Part shown: one piece after another, positions 16,636 to 25,683 of the stretch
How positions within the stretch are numbered: the stretch's first letter is position 1
Layout of the letters: each line of letters opens with the position of its first letter
Assembly (NCBI GenBank): GCA_027066745.1
Contig: JAMONB010000191.1
Span: 1 to 39,604, forward strand
DNA: 39,604 nucleotides
Direction: 5' to 3'
Source: Flavobacteriaceae bacterium
Lineage (GTDB): Bacteria; Bacteroidota; Bacteroidia; Flavobacteriales; Flavobacteriaceae
Notes under the pieces: generated by a model
Database searches by the model: none
Seen by the model: only the letters and a program-made list of their open reading frames with translations
Told to the model about the DNA's origin: nothing
Program-made: the position numbers and the translations under genes

Positions 16636-17373
16636 ATGGAACAAGAAATTAAAACATATCTTAAAAACACGTGGTTTAACTATAAGAAAAAGGTGGGTTT
16701 AGAACCATATACCTATTTGTATGGAAACCCTATAAAAGTTCATGTTCCAATAGATATTGCAACAGAAGGTTTAATGATTGTTGGAGCTTATCCAACAGCT
16801 CATTTCCATACGTTAAAAGGGATTGATGGTAAATTAGTTACCAAAGTTCCTGTAGAAGACCATTTATATCCTTTTAGTAACGAAATGTATTTTGACGGTT
16901 CAGGAATAGATCGTGTAAAATCCGGAAAAGAAATAGAAGAGTATTTTTTAAAACAGCTAAATATTAGTCGTGAAAAATGTTGGATAACAGATTTAGTAAA
17001 AGTGTTCTTATTTAAGCAAGGTCATATAGATCGGTATAATAAACTAGGTTACACAAATTTTAAAGCAAATAGAGATGAATTTTTGAAACTTGGAGAGAAA
17101 AGTTTAATGTATCTCTATCAAGAAATAGCATTAGCGAATCCAAAAGTAATTATTTGTTTGGGTGCAGAGGTCAATGCGGTAATTCATAATAAAAGCGTAA
17201 ATGAGGCAACTAAATTAATCTCAAAAACACCAATCTTAAAAACTGTAAATGGTAAAGAAATTCCATTTTTCGCCTGTCCTCATCCAGGAATTTTAATGCG
17301 TAATGACGAGCGAAGTGATAAATGGAGAGCCATTTTAAATGAAACATTAATTGAGGTTAAAAAATATTTATGA
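16636..17373 (+). CDS. Uracil-DNA glycosylase superfamily protein
   Basis: 245 aa with the layout of the UDG fold. The first strand and motif A read GLMIVGAYPTAHFH (about residues 49-62). A central CWITDLVKVF (about 115) matches the strand carrying the N/D-rich loop. KVIICLGAEV (about 168) is the typical buried strand, and ACPHPGILMR (about 214) matches the HP(S/G) DNA-intercalation loop of motif B. The protein may remove or bind modified bases. Its place inside a defence island, upstream of McrBC, suggests a role against modified phage DNA, but ordinary repair is equally possible. Substrate cannot be deduced. Confidence 0.65.
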   Translation: MEQEIKTYLKNTWFNYKKKVGLEPYTYLYGNPIKVHVPIDIATEGLMIVGAYPTAHFHTLKGIDGKLVTKVPVEDHLYPFSNEMYFDGSGIDRVKSGKEIEEYFLKQLNISREKCWITDLVKVFLFKQGHIDRYNKLGYTNFKANRDEFLKLGEKSLMYLYQEIALANPKVIICLGAEVNAVIHNKSVNEATKLISKTPILKTVNGKEIPFFACPHPGILMRNDERSDKWRAILNETLIEVKKYL

Positions 17374-17505
17374 AAACATAAATATTTTGCTTGCAGTTAG
17401 ATGGAGTTTGTGTATGATTGTTGAGGAAGGTTTAAATTAAAAATAGAAACGACATAATTTGACGTTTAAAAGAAGTTTATTTGTGAAAATTATAATTAAA
17501 AATTT

Positions 17506-17811
17506 ATGAAAACCATTGACTTATTAAAAAAGAATTTTTTAGAACTAAAAGAAGCATTTGAGAATGGGGAAGAAGATGACGAACAACTTGTTTATGAATT
17601 AGAGGAGAAAATACAAAACGCATATAATGAAGTTTATGAAGAAAAGGAAATTGATCAATTAAACAAATTGAATAAGCAAATAAAAGCATTTAAGCGTGAA
17701 TACAATTTTTATGACCCCGAGGTAGAACTAGATCGTATGTTTCCAGACCGACACGATGAAGATTTTGATGAAGATAGTATGTCTTGGGATAGTGTTTTTG
17801 GTGATGACTAA
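17506..17811 (+). CDS. Small acidic protein, unknown function
   Basis: 101 aa, highly acidic and helical. Residues 1-65 read as coiled coil (LLKKNFLELKEAFENG, ELEEKIQNAYNEVYEEKEID, LNKLNKQIKAFKREY); the last 30 are nearly all D, E and aromatic residues (RHDEDFDEDSMSWDSVFGDD). No catalytic motif is seen. The composition resembles DNA mimics or chaperone-like partners, but that is only a resemblance. A 132-base gap separates it from the UDG-like gene. The hsdS relic begins right at its stop codon. Confidence 0.6.
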   Translation: MKTIDLLKKNFLELKEAFENGEEDDEQLVYELEEKIQNAYNEVYEEKEIDQLNKLNKQIKAFKREYNFYDPEVELDRMFPDRHDEDFDEDSMSWDSVFGDD

Positions 17812-17979
17812 ATTTATAAAATTAGAGCCTGGGCAGTGATAAAACAAAAACAACTCTTAAAAGAAGCACGCTATATTTTGTTACCCTGTTTAATGAGTGG
17901 TATAATAGATGTGGAGAAGTTGGAGGTAAACGAAAGTTTAGGTATGGTTGCTGAGGAGGAGTTTAGATATAAAAATTAA
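17812..17979 (+). pseudogene. C-terminal remnant of an hsdS gene
   Basis: Reading from a GTG at 17836 gives KQKQLLKEARYILLPCLMSG followed by IIDVEKLEV and a short acidic tail. This matches the usual C-terminus of many HsdS subunits (…R-x-LLPRLMSGEIDVSEL). Nothing else of the gene is present: an in-frame stop lies just upstream, at the end of the acidic-protein gene. It is unlike the C-terminus of the intact hsdS here, so it derives from another restriction system. It ends 14 bases before mcrB. Confidence 0.7.
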
Positions 17980-17993
17980 AATTATAAAAGTTA

Positions 17994-20597
17994 ATGAGAA
18001 TATATAAATTATCTTTAGGTAAAAAGTTTTTTGGAGACAATGAATTTCTTGCTTTGCAAGAAAATAATTTGGTTTGTGTTCATCCTAATACTGGAAAAGG
18101 AGAAGGAGATGCATTTGTAAAAGCAGAAAAAGGAGACTTATTTTATGTTTGTAGGTCAAATGATACAATTGAGTTTATTGGAATGTTTTTGGACTCTAGA
18201 CCGTTACTTTCAACTATCAAAAATAAAAATGAAGATGGTTGGGTTGATAGAGAATACAAGTTACTGTTTCAAGCTAAAAATAAAACTGCTTTTAATAAGG
18301 ATTTTAATACAAAAATTATGCCTCGTTTTCAAAGTACTTTCACCTTGATTACAAATGATGACTATAGCCTTTTTGAAAAAGAAATTCTGCAACCCGTTTT
18401 TAATACCACTTTTAATGCTATTGAAAATTTAAGGAATATAGAGTTAGAAAAAATTACTCATAAAATGGAAGACTATATTGCTATGCAAATAGATTTTAAT
18501 AAGTTGATGAGTGATGACGCTATCTTGTTTAAAAAAGTTAATGCATTAACAAACATTGAGTTAAAAAAGATAGAATACACCTATTTAAAAAGAGGAGATA
18601 TAAGCAAGCAGCCAGTTGTATTGTTAAGAAGTAGATTGTTAGAGTTATTGCTTCAAGGCAATACCATAGATGCATCTGTAATAACCAAAACCAAGGAAGA
18701 ATTAGATAGTTTGTTTGATACAAATGTCTATCATGCATGGTCTTCAAACTTCAGAATTTTATACACCTTTTTATATGATAAAGCCAAATCTAATCTAGAA
18801 ACATATTTCAAAAAATTAATAAATCAATTACAAAAAGACTTAGAAATAGAAAGTGAAACAAAAGTAAAATTGGTTCATTTTGACGGGGCTCAAAATCAAG
18901 GTCAAGATAGACTTTGGTTTGCTATTTATAATAAAATAAATAAATCTCAAAAATTAGCTAAGCAATTATTTTTTGAGATAAATAATGGATTAACTTATGG
19001 TTTACTAAATCATGGTGATTTAACAAAAAATGAATTAAAACACTCAAATACTTTTGATTACCAAGATGTATTAAGCACCTTCAAATTATTTAAACAAGAT
19101 ATTTTAAATGACAACTCTATGGAAAAAGCTAAACTTGCAGAATATATAGATATACTTAAACACAAAAAACAAATTATACTTCAAGGTCCTCCGGGAACTG
19201 GAAAAACCTATACTGCTAAAAAAATCGCAGAGCAATTAGCAGGTAGCAGAAATGTATCTAATTACAATACTTTAACCCCAGAACTTATAATGGAATCGTT
19301 AGAGATTGGGCAAAAAATAGCCAATGCAAGTGGAAAACAAGATTACTATACTATAAAAAGTATTAATGATGATAGTATAGAGTTACAGTCAGAAAGAAGT
19401 CAACCTTGGAAACCAAACTATGCTAACATTATATCTAAATATAATGAACTTACTCAAGGTATTAAACCCAGAAATAAGCAAGCATTTGACCCTTATGAAT
19501 TAGCAGTAGCCAATTATCTTTTTGATAAGATAAAACCTTCTAAAACCAAAATAGAAACGAATTATACTTTAGTTCAGTTTCATCCATCATATAGTTATGA
19601 GGATTTTGTGAGAGGTATTTCTGTTAAAAATGAAAATAATAATATAGTTTATAAAACAGAAAATAAGGTTATCGCCAAGATATCTAAACTAGCTTCTAAA
19701 AAGAATACATTAGAAGATTATAACATTCCTTTGGAGTATAGAACTTATCTTCATCAAAAAAGAGTGGAAGCAGAGTTTAAAGACACTCATTATTATTTTA
19801 ACAAAGAGAATACTGTTAGACTAAAAGATGTACCAACCTTAGATTCTGAAATAGGTAATATGCGTTATGAAACGCTTGGAGATAATGGAAAATGGTATAT
19901 GCAAACTTGGATTAGTATTGCCAATGAGTATAATTTAGAGAAATGGAATAATCGAGAGTCACACAAACTTGATAATTTTAAAAATGAATCACATTTTACA
20001 ATTTGGCAAGATTTTGATAGGTTCGTTAAGAAGCTTCAAAACAATAATTACGTTTTAATCATAGATGAGATTAATCGTGCAAATTTACCTTCAGTTTTAG
20101 GCGAATTAATTTATGCTTTAGAGTATAGAGGCGAAGCAGTAAACAGTATGTATTCTATAGACGGTGATTCAACTATTGTTATACCAGAAAACTTATACAT
20201 TATTGGCACAATGAATACAGCTGACAGAAGTGTTGGGCATATAGATTATGCAATAAAAAGACGCTTTTCTTTTGTAGATATTTTACCAAATGTGGATGTT
20301 ATTAATAATGAAAAATCAAAAGAATTATTCAAAAAGGTTGCTAAACTTTTTGTAAAAGAAAAGGAAGGTAAGGAGATGAAATCTGAATTTCTAGCTTCCG
20401 ATTTTGAATATAAAGATGTACAACTAGGACATAGTTATTTCATTTTAAAGGAAGGAACTGAGGATCAGCAAAGTGAAGAGCTTCAATTGCGTTTGAACTA
20501 TGAGATAGTACCTATTTTAAACGAATATGTAAAAGATGGTTTGCTATTAGAGACAGCAAAGGACAAAATTAAAGAAATTGCCAGTTTTGAGTGTTAA
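17994..20597 (+). CDS. mcrB: McrB-like GTPase of a McrBC restriction system
   Basis: 867 aa. The C-terminal half is the McrB-type AAA+ domain: Walker A is LQGPPGTGKTYTAKKIAEQ near residue 396, Walker B is VLIIDEINRANLPSVLGELI near 690, and IIGTMNTADRS near 737 is the signature that selects GTP. IDYAIKRRF carries the arginine finger. The N-terminal 120 residues (GDLFYVCRSNDTIEFIGMF) look like an EVE/PUA-like modified-base reader, the part that varies among McrB proteins. With McrC it cleaves DNA carrying modified cytosine or other bases. The stop overlaps the mcrC frame by 20 bases. Confidence 0.9.
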   Translation: MRIYKLSLGKKFFGDNEFLALQENNLVCVHPNTGKGEGDAFVKAEKGDLFYVCRSNDTIEFIGMFLDSRPLLSTIKNKNEDGWVDREYKLLFQAKNKTAFNKDFNTKIMPRFQSTFTLITNDDYSLFEKEILQPVFNTTFNAIENLRNIELEKITHKMEDYIAMQIDFNKLMSDDAILFKKVNALTNIELKKIEYTYLKRGDISKQPVVLLRSRLLELLLQGNTIDASVITKTKEELDSLFDTNVYHAWSSNFRILYTFLYDKAKSNLETYFKKLINQLQKDLEIESETKVKLVHFDGAQNQGQDRLWFAIYNKINKSQKLAKQLFFEINNGLTYGLLNHGDLTKNELKHSNTFDYQDVLSTFKLFKQDILNDNSMEKAKLAEYIDILKHKKQIILQGPPGTGKTYTAKKIAEQLAGSRNVSNYNTLTPELIMESLEIGQKIANASGKQDYYTIKSINDDSIELQSERSQPWKPNYANIISKYNELTQGIKPRNKQAFDPYELAVANYLFDKIKPSKTKIETNYTLVQFHPSYSYEDFVRGISVKNENNNIVYKTENKVIAKISKLASKKNTLEDYNIPLEYRTYLHQKRVEAEFKDTHYYFNKENTVRLKDVPTLDSEIGNMRYETLGDNGKWYMQTWISIANEYNLEKWNNRESHKLDNFKNESHFTIWQDFDRFVKKLQNNNYVLIIDEINRANLPSVLGELIYALEYRGEAVNSMYSIDGDSTIVIPENLYIIGTMNTADRSVGHIDYAIKRRFSFVDILPNVDVINNEKSKELFKKVAKLFVKEKEGKEMKSEFLASDFEYKDVQLGHSYFILKEGTEDQQSEELQLRLNYEIVPILNEYVKDGLLLETAKDKIKEIASFEC

Positions 20598-21864
20598 TCT
20601 TCTTAAATATTGGGAACACGTTGATGATCCGTTTACTTTAGATTTAAAAAAGGATTTTTATCAGAAAAATTTTAAAAAAATCCATAAGGGAAAGGATGCC
20701 AGTTTACCTTGTTTTACTATTGCTAAAAATGAAGAAGAGCAATATAATATTAAGGCAGGATATTTTATTGGTGTAGATTGGATTGAGAAGGATAGAACGG
20801 CATTATATGTTGAGCCAAAATTAAATAAGAAAGATAAAGAGGTTGATTATATTAAAATGTTGTTTTCATCTTTACGTCATTCAGATGTTTCAAATGAAAT
20901 AAATGAACTATTTGAGGTTAAATGGGAGCAATCAACTATTGAAATTGAGCAAAAACAGGATTTATTAACGCCTTTTTTGGTGGTAGAATTTTTAAGTTTA
21001 TTAAAAATTATTGTACGTAAAGGTTTGAAAAAATCCTATTATAAAGTTGAGCAGAATTTAAATAGTAAAGTAAAAGGAAAGATACTTGTTGGTAATACTA
21101 TTAAGCACAATCTCTTTCAAAACAAAAATTTATATACCTATTGTAGTTATGATGAGTTTGGCTTAAATAATAAAGAGAATCGTTTGTTTAAAAAGGCTTT
21201 GTCTTTTGTGAAGAGATATCTACCTAATTACACCAAATTATTTGAGATAGATACAAATTATGACCTTCAGAATACATTTAATTTCATTAGCCCAGCTTTT
21301 CATGAAGTGTCAGATATAATTGAGTTGAATGAAATTAAGCACTCCAAAACAAATGCATTCTATAAAGAGTACGAGCCTGCAATTCGTTTGGCTAAACTTA
21401 TTTTAAAACGTTTTGGTTATAATATTTCTAATACAGTTAAAGATAAAATTCAAACGCCTCCCTTTTGGATTGATATGAGTAAATTGTTTGAGCTGTATGT
21501 ACTTGGATTATTAAAAGATAGATTTCAAAATAATGTTGAGTTTCAACATAAGTATTATGGTAATGAATTAGATTATCTATTAAATGATAAAGATTTTCAA
21601 ATGGTTATTGATGCCAAATACAAGCTTAAATATATAAATGGTAAAAATGATGATGATATTAGGCAAGTTAGTGGTTATGCTCGTTTAAAAAATGTTTATA
21701 GAGCATTAAATAAAAAACAAGGCGAAATAATTGATTGTTTAATAATCTACCCAGATCAAGAAAATGGTAAAAATGATTTATTTGATATTGATTTAAAACT
21801 TGAAAAGGTTAAGCATTATTATGATGTTTATAAAGTTGGAGTTAAATTACCTATAATTAATTAA
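20578..21864 (+). CDS. mcrC: McrC-like nuclease subunit
   Basis: 428 aa partner of McrB. Residues 1-200 are the beta-rich DNA/McrB-binding part (GYFIGVDWIEKDRTALYVEP, KVKGKILVGNTIKHNL). The C-terminal PD-(D/E)xK nuclease has PPFWIDMSKLFELYVLGLL, then NELDYLL and MVIDAKYKLKY (about residues 324-350), giving the D and D-x-K catalytic set. The start must be a TTG: 20578 overlaps mcrB by 20 bases, and the TTG at 20587 is equally possible; no ATG precedes conserved sequence. Overlap with mcrB indicates coupled translation. Confidence 0.88.
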   Translation: MPVLSVNLLKYWEHVDDPFTLDLKKDFYQKNFKKIHKGKDASLPCFTIAKNEEEQYNIKAGYFIGVDWIEKDRTALYVEPKLNKKDKEVDYIKMLFSSLRHSDVSNEINELFEVKWEQSTIEIEQKQDLLTPFLVVEFLSLLKIIVRKGLKKSYYKVEQNLNSKVKGKILVGNTIKHNLFQNKNLYTYCSYDEFGLNNKENRLFKKALSFVKRYLPNYTKLFEIDTNYDLQNTFNFISPAFHEVSDIIELNEIKHSKTNAFYKEYEPAIRLAKLILKRFGYNISNTVKDKIQTPPFWIDMSKLFELYVLGLLKDRFQNNVEFQHKYYGNELDYLLNDKDFQMVIDAKYKLKYINGKNDDDIRQVSGYARLKNVYRALNKKQGEIIDCLIIYPDQENGKNDLFDIDLKLEKVKHYYDVYKVGVKLPIIN

Positions 21865-21883
21865 ATATGACTTTATAACATTT

Positions 21884-23368
21884 ATGGAAAAGGCAACACT
21901 TTCAAAATCAACTTTCATCAAAGGCTTACAGTGTGAAAAGGCCTTGTATTTATATAAAAATAATTATACTTTAAAAGATGAAATCTCCCCACAATTACAA
22001 GCAATTTTCAATCAGGGAAATGCAGTTGGAATATTCGCGCAAGATTTATTTCCTGGTGGTGTTGATGCTTCTCCTTCCTCCCATTACAAAATGCAAGAAG
22101 ATGTTTTTAAAACTAGAGAATTTATAGAAAATGGTGAGAAAATCATTTACGAAGCTACGTTTCAATTCAACGGAGTAATTGCAGCTTTAGATATATTGGT
22201 AAAAGATAAAAATGGTTGGAAAGCCTATGAAGTCAAGAGCTCAACAAGTGTTTCAGAAACTTATATAATGGATGCCGCCATTCAGTATTATACCATTGTT
22301 AATTCAGGTATTGATTTAAAAGATATTGCTATTGTCTACATTAACAATCAATATATTAAAAAGGGGAAAACTGACATCCATCAACTATTCACAATAGAAT
22401 CAGTATATGATAGAGTACAAGAAGTATTTCCAAATATTCCAAACGAAGTAGAGAATTTTAAACAGTTAATCAAACAAGATGCAGTTCCAGATATTGACAT
22501 TGGTCCTCATTGTAACAATCCTTATAGTTGCGATTTTAAAGGGCTTTGTTGGAAACACATTCCAGACTATTCCATTTTTAACATTGCACGATTAAATGGA
22601 AATAAAAAATTCGATTTATACAACCAGGGAATTACTACATTTGACCAGTTAAATTTAGAAACTGCACAACTTAATGGCAACCAAAAAATGCAGGTTGTAA
22701 GTGAATTAGAGGGAAAAACGTTTATCGATAAAGAAAATATCAAGCATTTTATCAATAATTTAGAGTACCCAATTTATCATCTCGATTTTGAAACAATGGC
22801 TTCTGCAGTTCCCATTTATGATAATAGCAGACCCTATCAACAATTCGTATTTCAATATTCCTTACACATAGAACAAGAGGGAGGTGAAATAGTTCATAAG
22901 GAATATTTAGCGGAAGCAAACACACAAATTGATCCACGTGATAAATTCGTGAAACGATTAATAGAAGATTGCGGAATAAAAGGAGATGTATTGGTTTATA
23001 ATATTGGTTTTGAAAGAGGAAAAATCAACGATTTAATCACCTTATATCCACAATATCAAAATGAATTACAAGCAATCATGAACCGATTAAAAGATTTAAT
23101 GACACCATTCCAACAACGATGGTACTATATGCCACAAATGCAAGGAAGTTATTCTATCAAAGCTGTATTACCAGCATTAGTCCCAGAGCTGTCTTATAGT
23201 GACTTAGAAATAAAAGAAGGTGGTACAGCAAGTAATACATTTACACAGATGGTTTTAGGAGAATTCAAGGGAGATATTCAAAAAACTAGAACAGACTTAT
23301 TAGAGTATTGTAAAATGGACACTTTTGCAATGGTAAAGATTTTAGAAAAGCTGAAATTAATTGAATAA
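21884..23368 (+). CDS. DUF2779 protein: Cas4-like nuclease fused to DEDD-type exonuclease
   Basis: 494 aa. The N-terminal half resembles Cas4/AddB-like Fe-S nucleases: Cys17 in LQCEKALYLYK, D and E-x-K in AALDILVKDK and AYEVKSS, and a later cysteine trio in HCNNPYSCDFKGLCW (about residues 208-222). The C-terminal half is a DnaQ-like fold: YHLDFETM (about 297-304) gives D-x-E, YNIGFERGKIND (about 373) the second acid region, and YCKMDTFAMV (about 478) the Y-x-x-x-D motif. It probably processes nucleic acid. It begins 19 bases after mcrC on the same strand, so it may act with McrBC. It overlaps the convergent next gene by 12 bases. Confidence 0.8.
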   Translation: MEKATLSKSTFIKGLQCEKALYLYKNNYTLKDEISPQLQAIFNQGNAVGIFAQDLFPGGVDASPSSHYKMQEDVFKTREFIENGEKIIYEATFQFNGVIAALDILVKDKNGWKAYEVKSSTSVSETYIMDAAIQYYTIVNSGIDLKDIAIVYINNQYIKKGKTDIHQLFTIESVYDRVQEVFPNIPNEVENFKQLIKQDAVPDIDIGPHCNNPYSCDFKGLCWKHIPDYSIFNIARLNGNKKFDLYNQGITTFDQLNLETAQLNGNQKMQVVSELEGKTFIDKENIKHFINNLEYPIYHLDFETMASAVPIYDNSRPYQQFVFQYSLHIEQEGGEIVHKEYLAEANTQIDPRDKFVKRLIEDCGIKGDVLVYNIGFERGKINDLITLYPQYQNELQAIMNRLKDLMTPFQQRWYYMPQMQGSYSIKAVLPALVPELSYSDLEIKEGGTASNTFTQMVLGEFKGDIQKTRTDLLEYCKMDTFAMVKILEKLKLIE

Positions 23369-24133
23369 ATCCTTAAATCTACTTTTTATATAATTTGCAA
23401 TATCAATAATTTCAGAATAGGCTAATAAATTACCTAAGCCTAAAAATGGAATAATTAAAACTTTTGAAAAACCTTTATCATATACTGAAATTTTAAATTT
23501 CTTACCTGATAAAGTTGTAAAGTAATCCCATTGAAATTCACTTTTTTCATTCTGATTATAAAAAGTTTCTATAAATTCATCTTTATAGTATTTTGGGGAA
23601 GTACAAATAATCAACTTAGGTTTAAATTTTTGAACCAATTCTTTTAAAAACAGCTTCCTATTTTCAAAATAAATTCCATAATAATCTTCTTTTGAGACCT
23701 CTAATTCATTTTTTATTCTCTTATCCCAACTAGTATCTTTTTTTGCTAGCGGATATAAATTCAATTTGAATATATCTGAATCTAAAGCATATAGTTTATT
23801 TTTAAGATAATCATCAACCAATTCAGATTTTACAGGAATTGCTAATTGTTCTTTTTCAAACAAGCTTATTGATAGTACTGATAATAATCTGTCATATTTA
23901 GATTTTATAAAATAATCTGGACACTTTTCTCTATAAGGAATTTCATAAACGTCTATGCTTTTAGTTTTTACATAAGACTTATAATAGGCTTCCATTTGCT
24001 TCAAATCACTTCCAAATTCCAATCCGCAAACCCAAATATCAGACTCAATATTACCACCGTCAATTCCTAAAAAAGAAGGTTGATTATTTTTAATTTTTGA
24101 AAGTTCTTTTTTTAAAATAAGTAGTTTTGTCAT
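23357..24133 (-). CDS. Uncharacterised protein, possible UDG-like fold
   Basis: 258 aa. I recognise a Bacteroidota family with SDIWVCGLEFG near residue 31, IFKLNLYPLAKKDTSWD near 120, FKPKLIICTSPKYYKDEF near 167 and VLIIPFLGLGNLLAY near 230. The order (glycine loop, N-x-x-P strand, II-C strand, late loop) resembles uracil-DNA glycosylase-like proteins, but the catalytic residues are not clear. It is the second gene of a minus-strand pair; the first (24180-24632) starts under the WYL operator. Its 3' end overlaps the DUF2779 gene by 12 bases tail to tail. Function unknown. Confidence 0.6.
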   Translation of the reverse strand: MTKLLILKKELSKIKNNQPSFLGIDGGNIESDIWVCGLEFGSDLKQMEAYYKSYVKTKSIDVYEIPYREKCPDYFIKSKYDRLLSVLSISLFEKEQLAIPVKSELVDDYLKNKLYALDSDIFKLNLYPLAKKDTSWDKRIKNELEVSKEDYYGIYFENRKLFLKELVQKFKPKLIICTSPKYYKDEFIETFYNQNEKSEFQWDYFTTLSGKKFKISVYDKGFSKVLIIPFLGLGNLLAYSEIIDIANYIKSRFKDLFN

Positions 24134-24179
24134 AGCTGTTTTTGTTGTTTAAATAATTTATACTATAAATATACAATTT

Positions 24180-24632
24180 TCAACTCGATAGATATTCAAG
24201 CCAAACTTTTAATTGTTTTTGTTCTTTTTTACTAAAATCTACAGCTGTATATCCAGCAATACGTTCATTCAAATGTTCTAAAATTATTGGTTTTAAAACA
24301 TCCTCAATTTCAATAATATCATAATAAATATAAAAAGGAGGCCCCGTAAATCTTGTGTCATTAATAAGGTTTTTAATTTCTGAATTTTCAAAATCGTCAA
24401 GCAGCATTTTAAAGTCTGGAATCCACCTAAATTCCTCGTCAATAATACGTTCATTATAGGTTGAATCTAATTCATTCGTAGTTAAAAAAATAGCTTCTGA
24501 AAGATCTTCATATTTCACAAAATAATATTTACGCCCAAATAGTTGTTCGTCAAAACTTTCAATGGTTAAGGCCATACATACATAGTAATAGGTAACTTTT
24601 AGATTGTTAATCTTTGGGAAATTCATATTCAA
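24180..24632 (-). CDS. Uncharacterised 150-aa protein, divergent from WYL regulator
   Basis: Not recognised. About 150 aa, acidic, mixed alpha/beta (KVTYYYVCMALTIESFDE, RKYYFVKYEDLSEAIFLTT, PPFYIYYDIIEIEDVLKPII). No signal peptide or membrane segment. A second ATG two codons in is an alternative start. It is transcribed away from the WYL regulator from a -7 box TAAATTTG (read on the minus strand at 24674-24667), directly below the shared operator, and is followed after 46 bases by 23357-24133. The two genes probably form one operon controlled by the WYL protein. Confidence 0.6.
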   Translation of the reverse strand: MNMNFPKINNLKVTYYYVCMALTIESFDEQLFGRKYYFVKYEDLSEAIFLTTNELDSTYNERIIDEEFRWIPDFKMLLDDFENSEIKNLINDTRFTGPPFYIYYDIIEIEDVLKPIILEHLNERIAGYTAVDFSKKEQKQLKVWLEYLSS

Positions 24633-24666
24633 TAGATTATTAATGGATACTTTACAAAACCAATTA

Positions 24667-24742
24667 CAAATTTAGAATTGATGTTCGACAACTAATGTCG
24701 TATAAATAAAATTGTTAGTACGACAAGCTTTGACTATCTTTA
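24667..24742. promoter_or_regulatory. Divergent promoters and WYL operator
   Basis: Half-sites CGACA (24686-24690), TGTCGTA (24696-24702) and TACGACA (24719-24725) create two nested inverted repeats. The minus-strand promoter has its -7 box TAAATTTG at 24674-24667. The plus-strand promoter has TATCTTTA at 24735-24742, with TTG 20 bases upstream at 24712-24714. The half-sites thus lie over both -33 regions. The motif TGTCGTATWAAT recurs upstream of the ATPase gene (26868-26877 region). Confidence 0.7.
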
Positions 24743-24765
24743 ACATTAGATTATAAATTATTTAT

Positions 24766-25671
24766 ATGGCAACACACGTTATTTCTAGAAGAATACAGAA
24801 TATCATACAATTTATTTATGACTACCCGAATACTTCAAAAGCTAAAATTTTAGAATTTTTAACTGACAAAGACTTTTTAATATCAAGTAGAACTTTAGAA
24901 AGAGATATTGAGCGTATTCGATCTGATTTTGGGTTAGAAATAGTCTATACAAAAGAACATAATGGCTATTACATAGATGAAGAAAAAAGCGTTAAAGTAC
25001 AATCTTTCTTTAAATTTTTGGAGATTACAACCATCGCTGATATATTTAGTGAAAGCTTAATAAACAGTAATAAAATATTGAATTTTGTTTCATTTGACGA
25101 TTCCAAAAACTTTAAAAGAATTGAAAATTTAAAACCAATTTTAATTGCAATCTCCCAAAATAGAAAAATTCGTTTCACCCACGAAAATTTTGCAATGAAC
25201 ACCTTTAAGCAATATGAAATAACACCTTTATTACTGAAGGAATTTGAAAATAGATGGTACGTTATAGGTATTCCAGAAGGAATGGAGGAAATTAGAACCT
25301 TTGGTATTGATAGGATTACTGAATTAAATTTAGGGAAACTATCTAAATTAAAAAGAAGTTTATATAAATCACAATTAGAAGGTTTTGAGAATATCATAGG
25401 ATTAGATTTTCAGAACAACAAACCAATTAATGTTAGAATACTTGTGGACGGACTTCATATTAAATATATGGAAAGTTTACCTATCCACCATTCACAGGTA
25501 ATTCATTCTAAAAATGACAAAGGACAATATTTTGTAGATTTTTTCTTAGTACCTAATTATGAATTTATTACACAAATTCTAAAAATTGGAGATGAAGCGG
25601 TTGTTTTAGAACCTATGGAACTAAAAGAGAAAATAAAACAAACACTTAAAAATACGTTCGATCGATATTAA
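24766..25671 (+). CDS. WYL-domain transcriptional regulator
   Basis: 301 aa. Residues 1-65 are a winged helix of the HTH_11 class (RRIQNIIQFIYDYPNTSKAK, then SRTLERDIERIRSDFGLEIVY). Residues about 125-210 are the WYL domain, here with WYVIGIPEGMEEIRTFGIDR, followed by the WCX C-terminal region (KPINVRILVDGLHIKYMESL). WYL regulators such as BrxR and CapW repress defence operons and respond to nucleic acid or nucleotide ligands. This one lies between genes that share its presumed operator: the divergent pair 24632/24133 and the ATPase 26814. It probably represses itself too. It ends 12 bases from the convergent ATPase gene. Confidence 0.88.
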   Translation: MATHVISRRIQNIIQFIYDYPNTSKAKILEFLTDKDFLISSRTLERDIERIRSDFGLEIVYTKEHNGYYIDEEKSVKVQSFFKFLEITTIADIFSESLINSNKILNFVSFDDSKNFKRIENLKPILIAISQNRKIRFTHENFAMNTFKQYEITPLLLKEFENRWYVIGIPEGMEEIRTFGIDRITELNLGKLSKLKRSLYKSQLEGFENIIGLDFQNNKPINVRILVDGLHIKYMESLPIHHSQVIHSKNDKGQYFVDFFLVPNYEFITQILKIGDEAVVLEPMELKEKIKQTLKNTFDRY

Positions 25672-25683
25672 TTTTAAAAATAG

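Noticed and set aside
24969-25397. 142-codon minus-strand frame inside the WYL gene
   Set aside because: It is antisense to a clear WYL regulator and has the hydrophobic, serine-rich look of a shadow frame.
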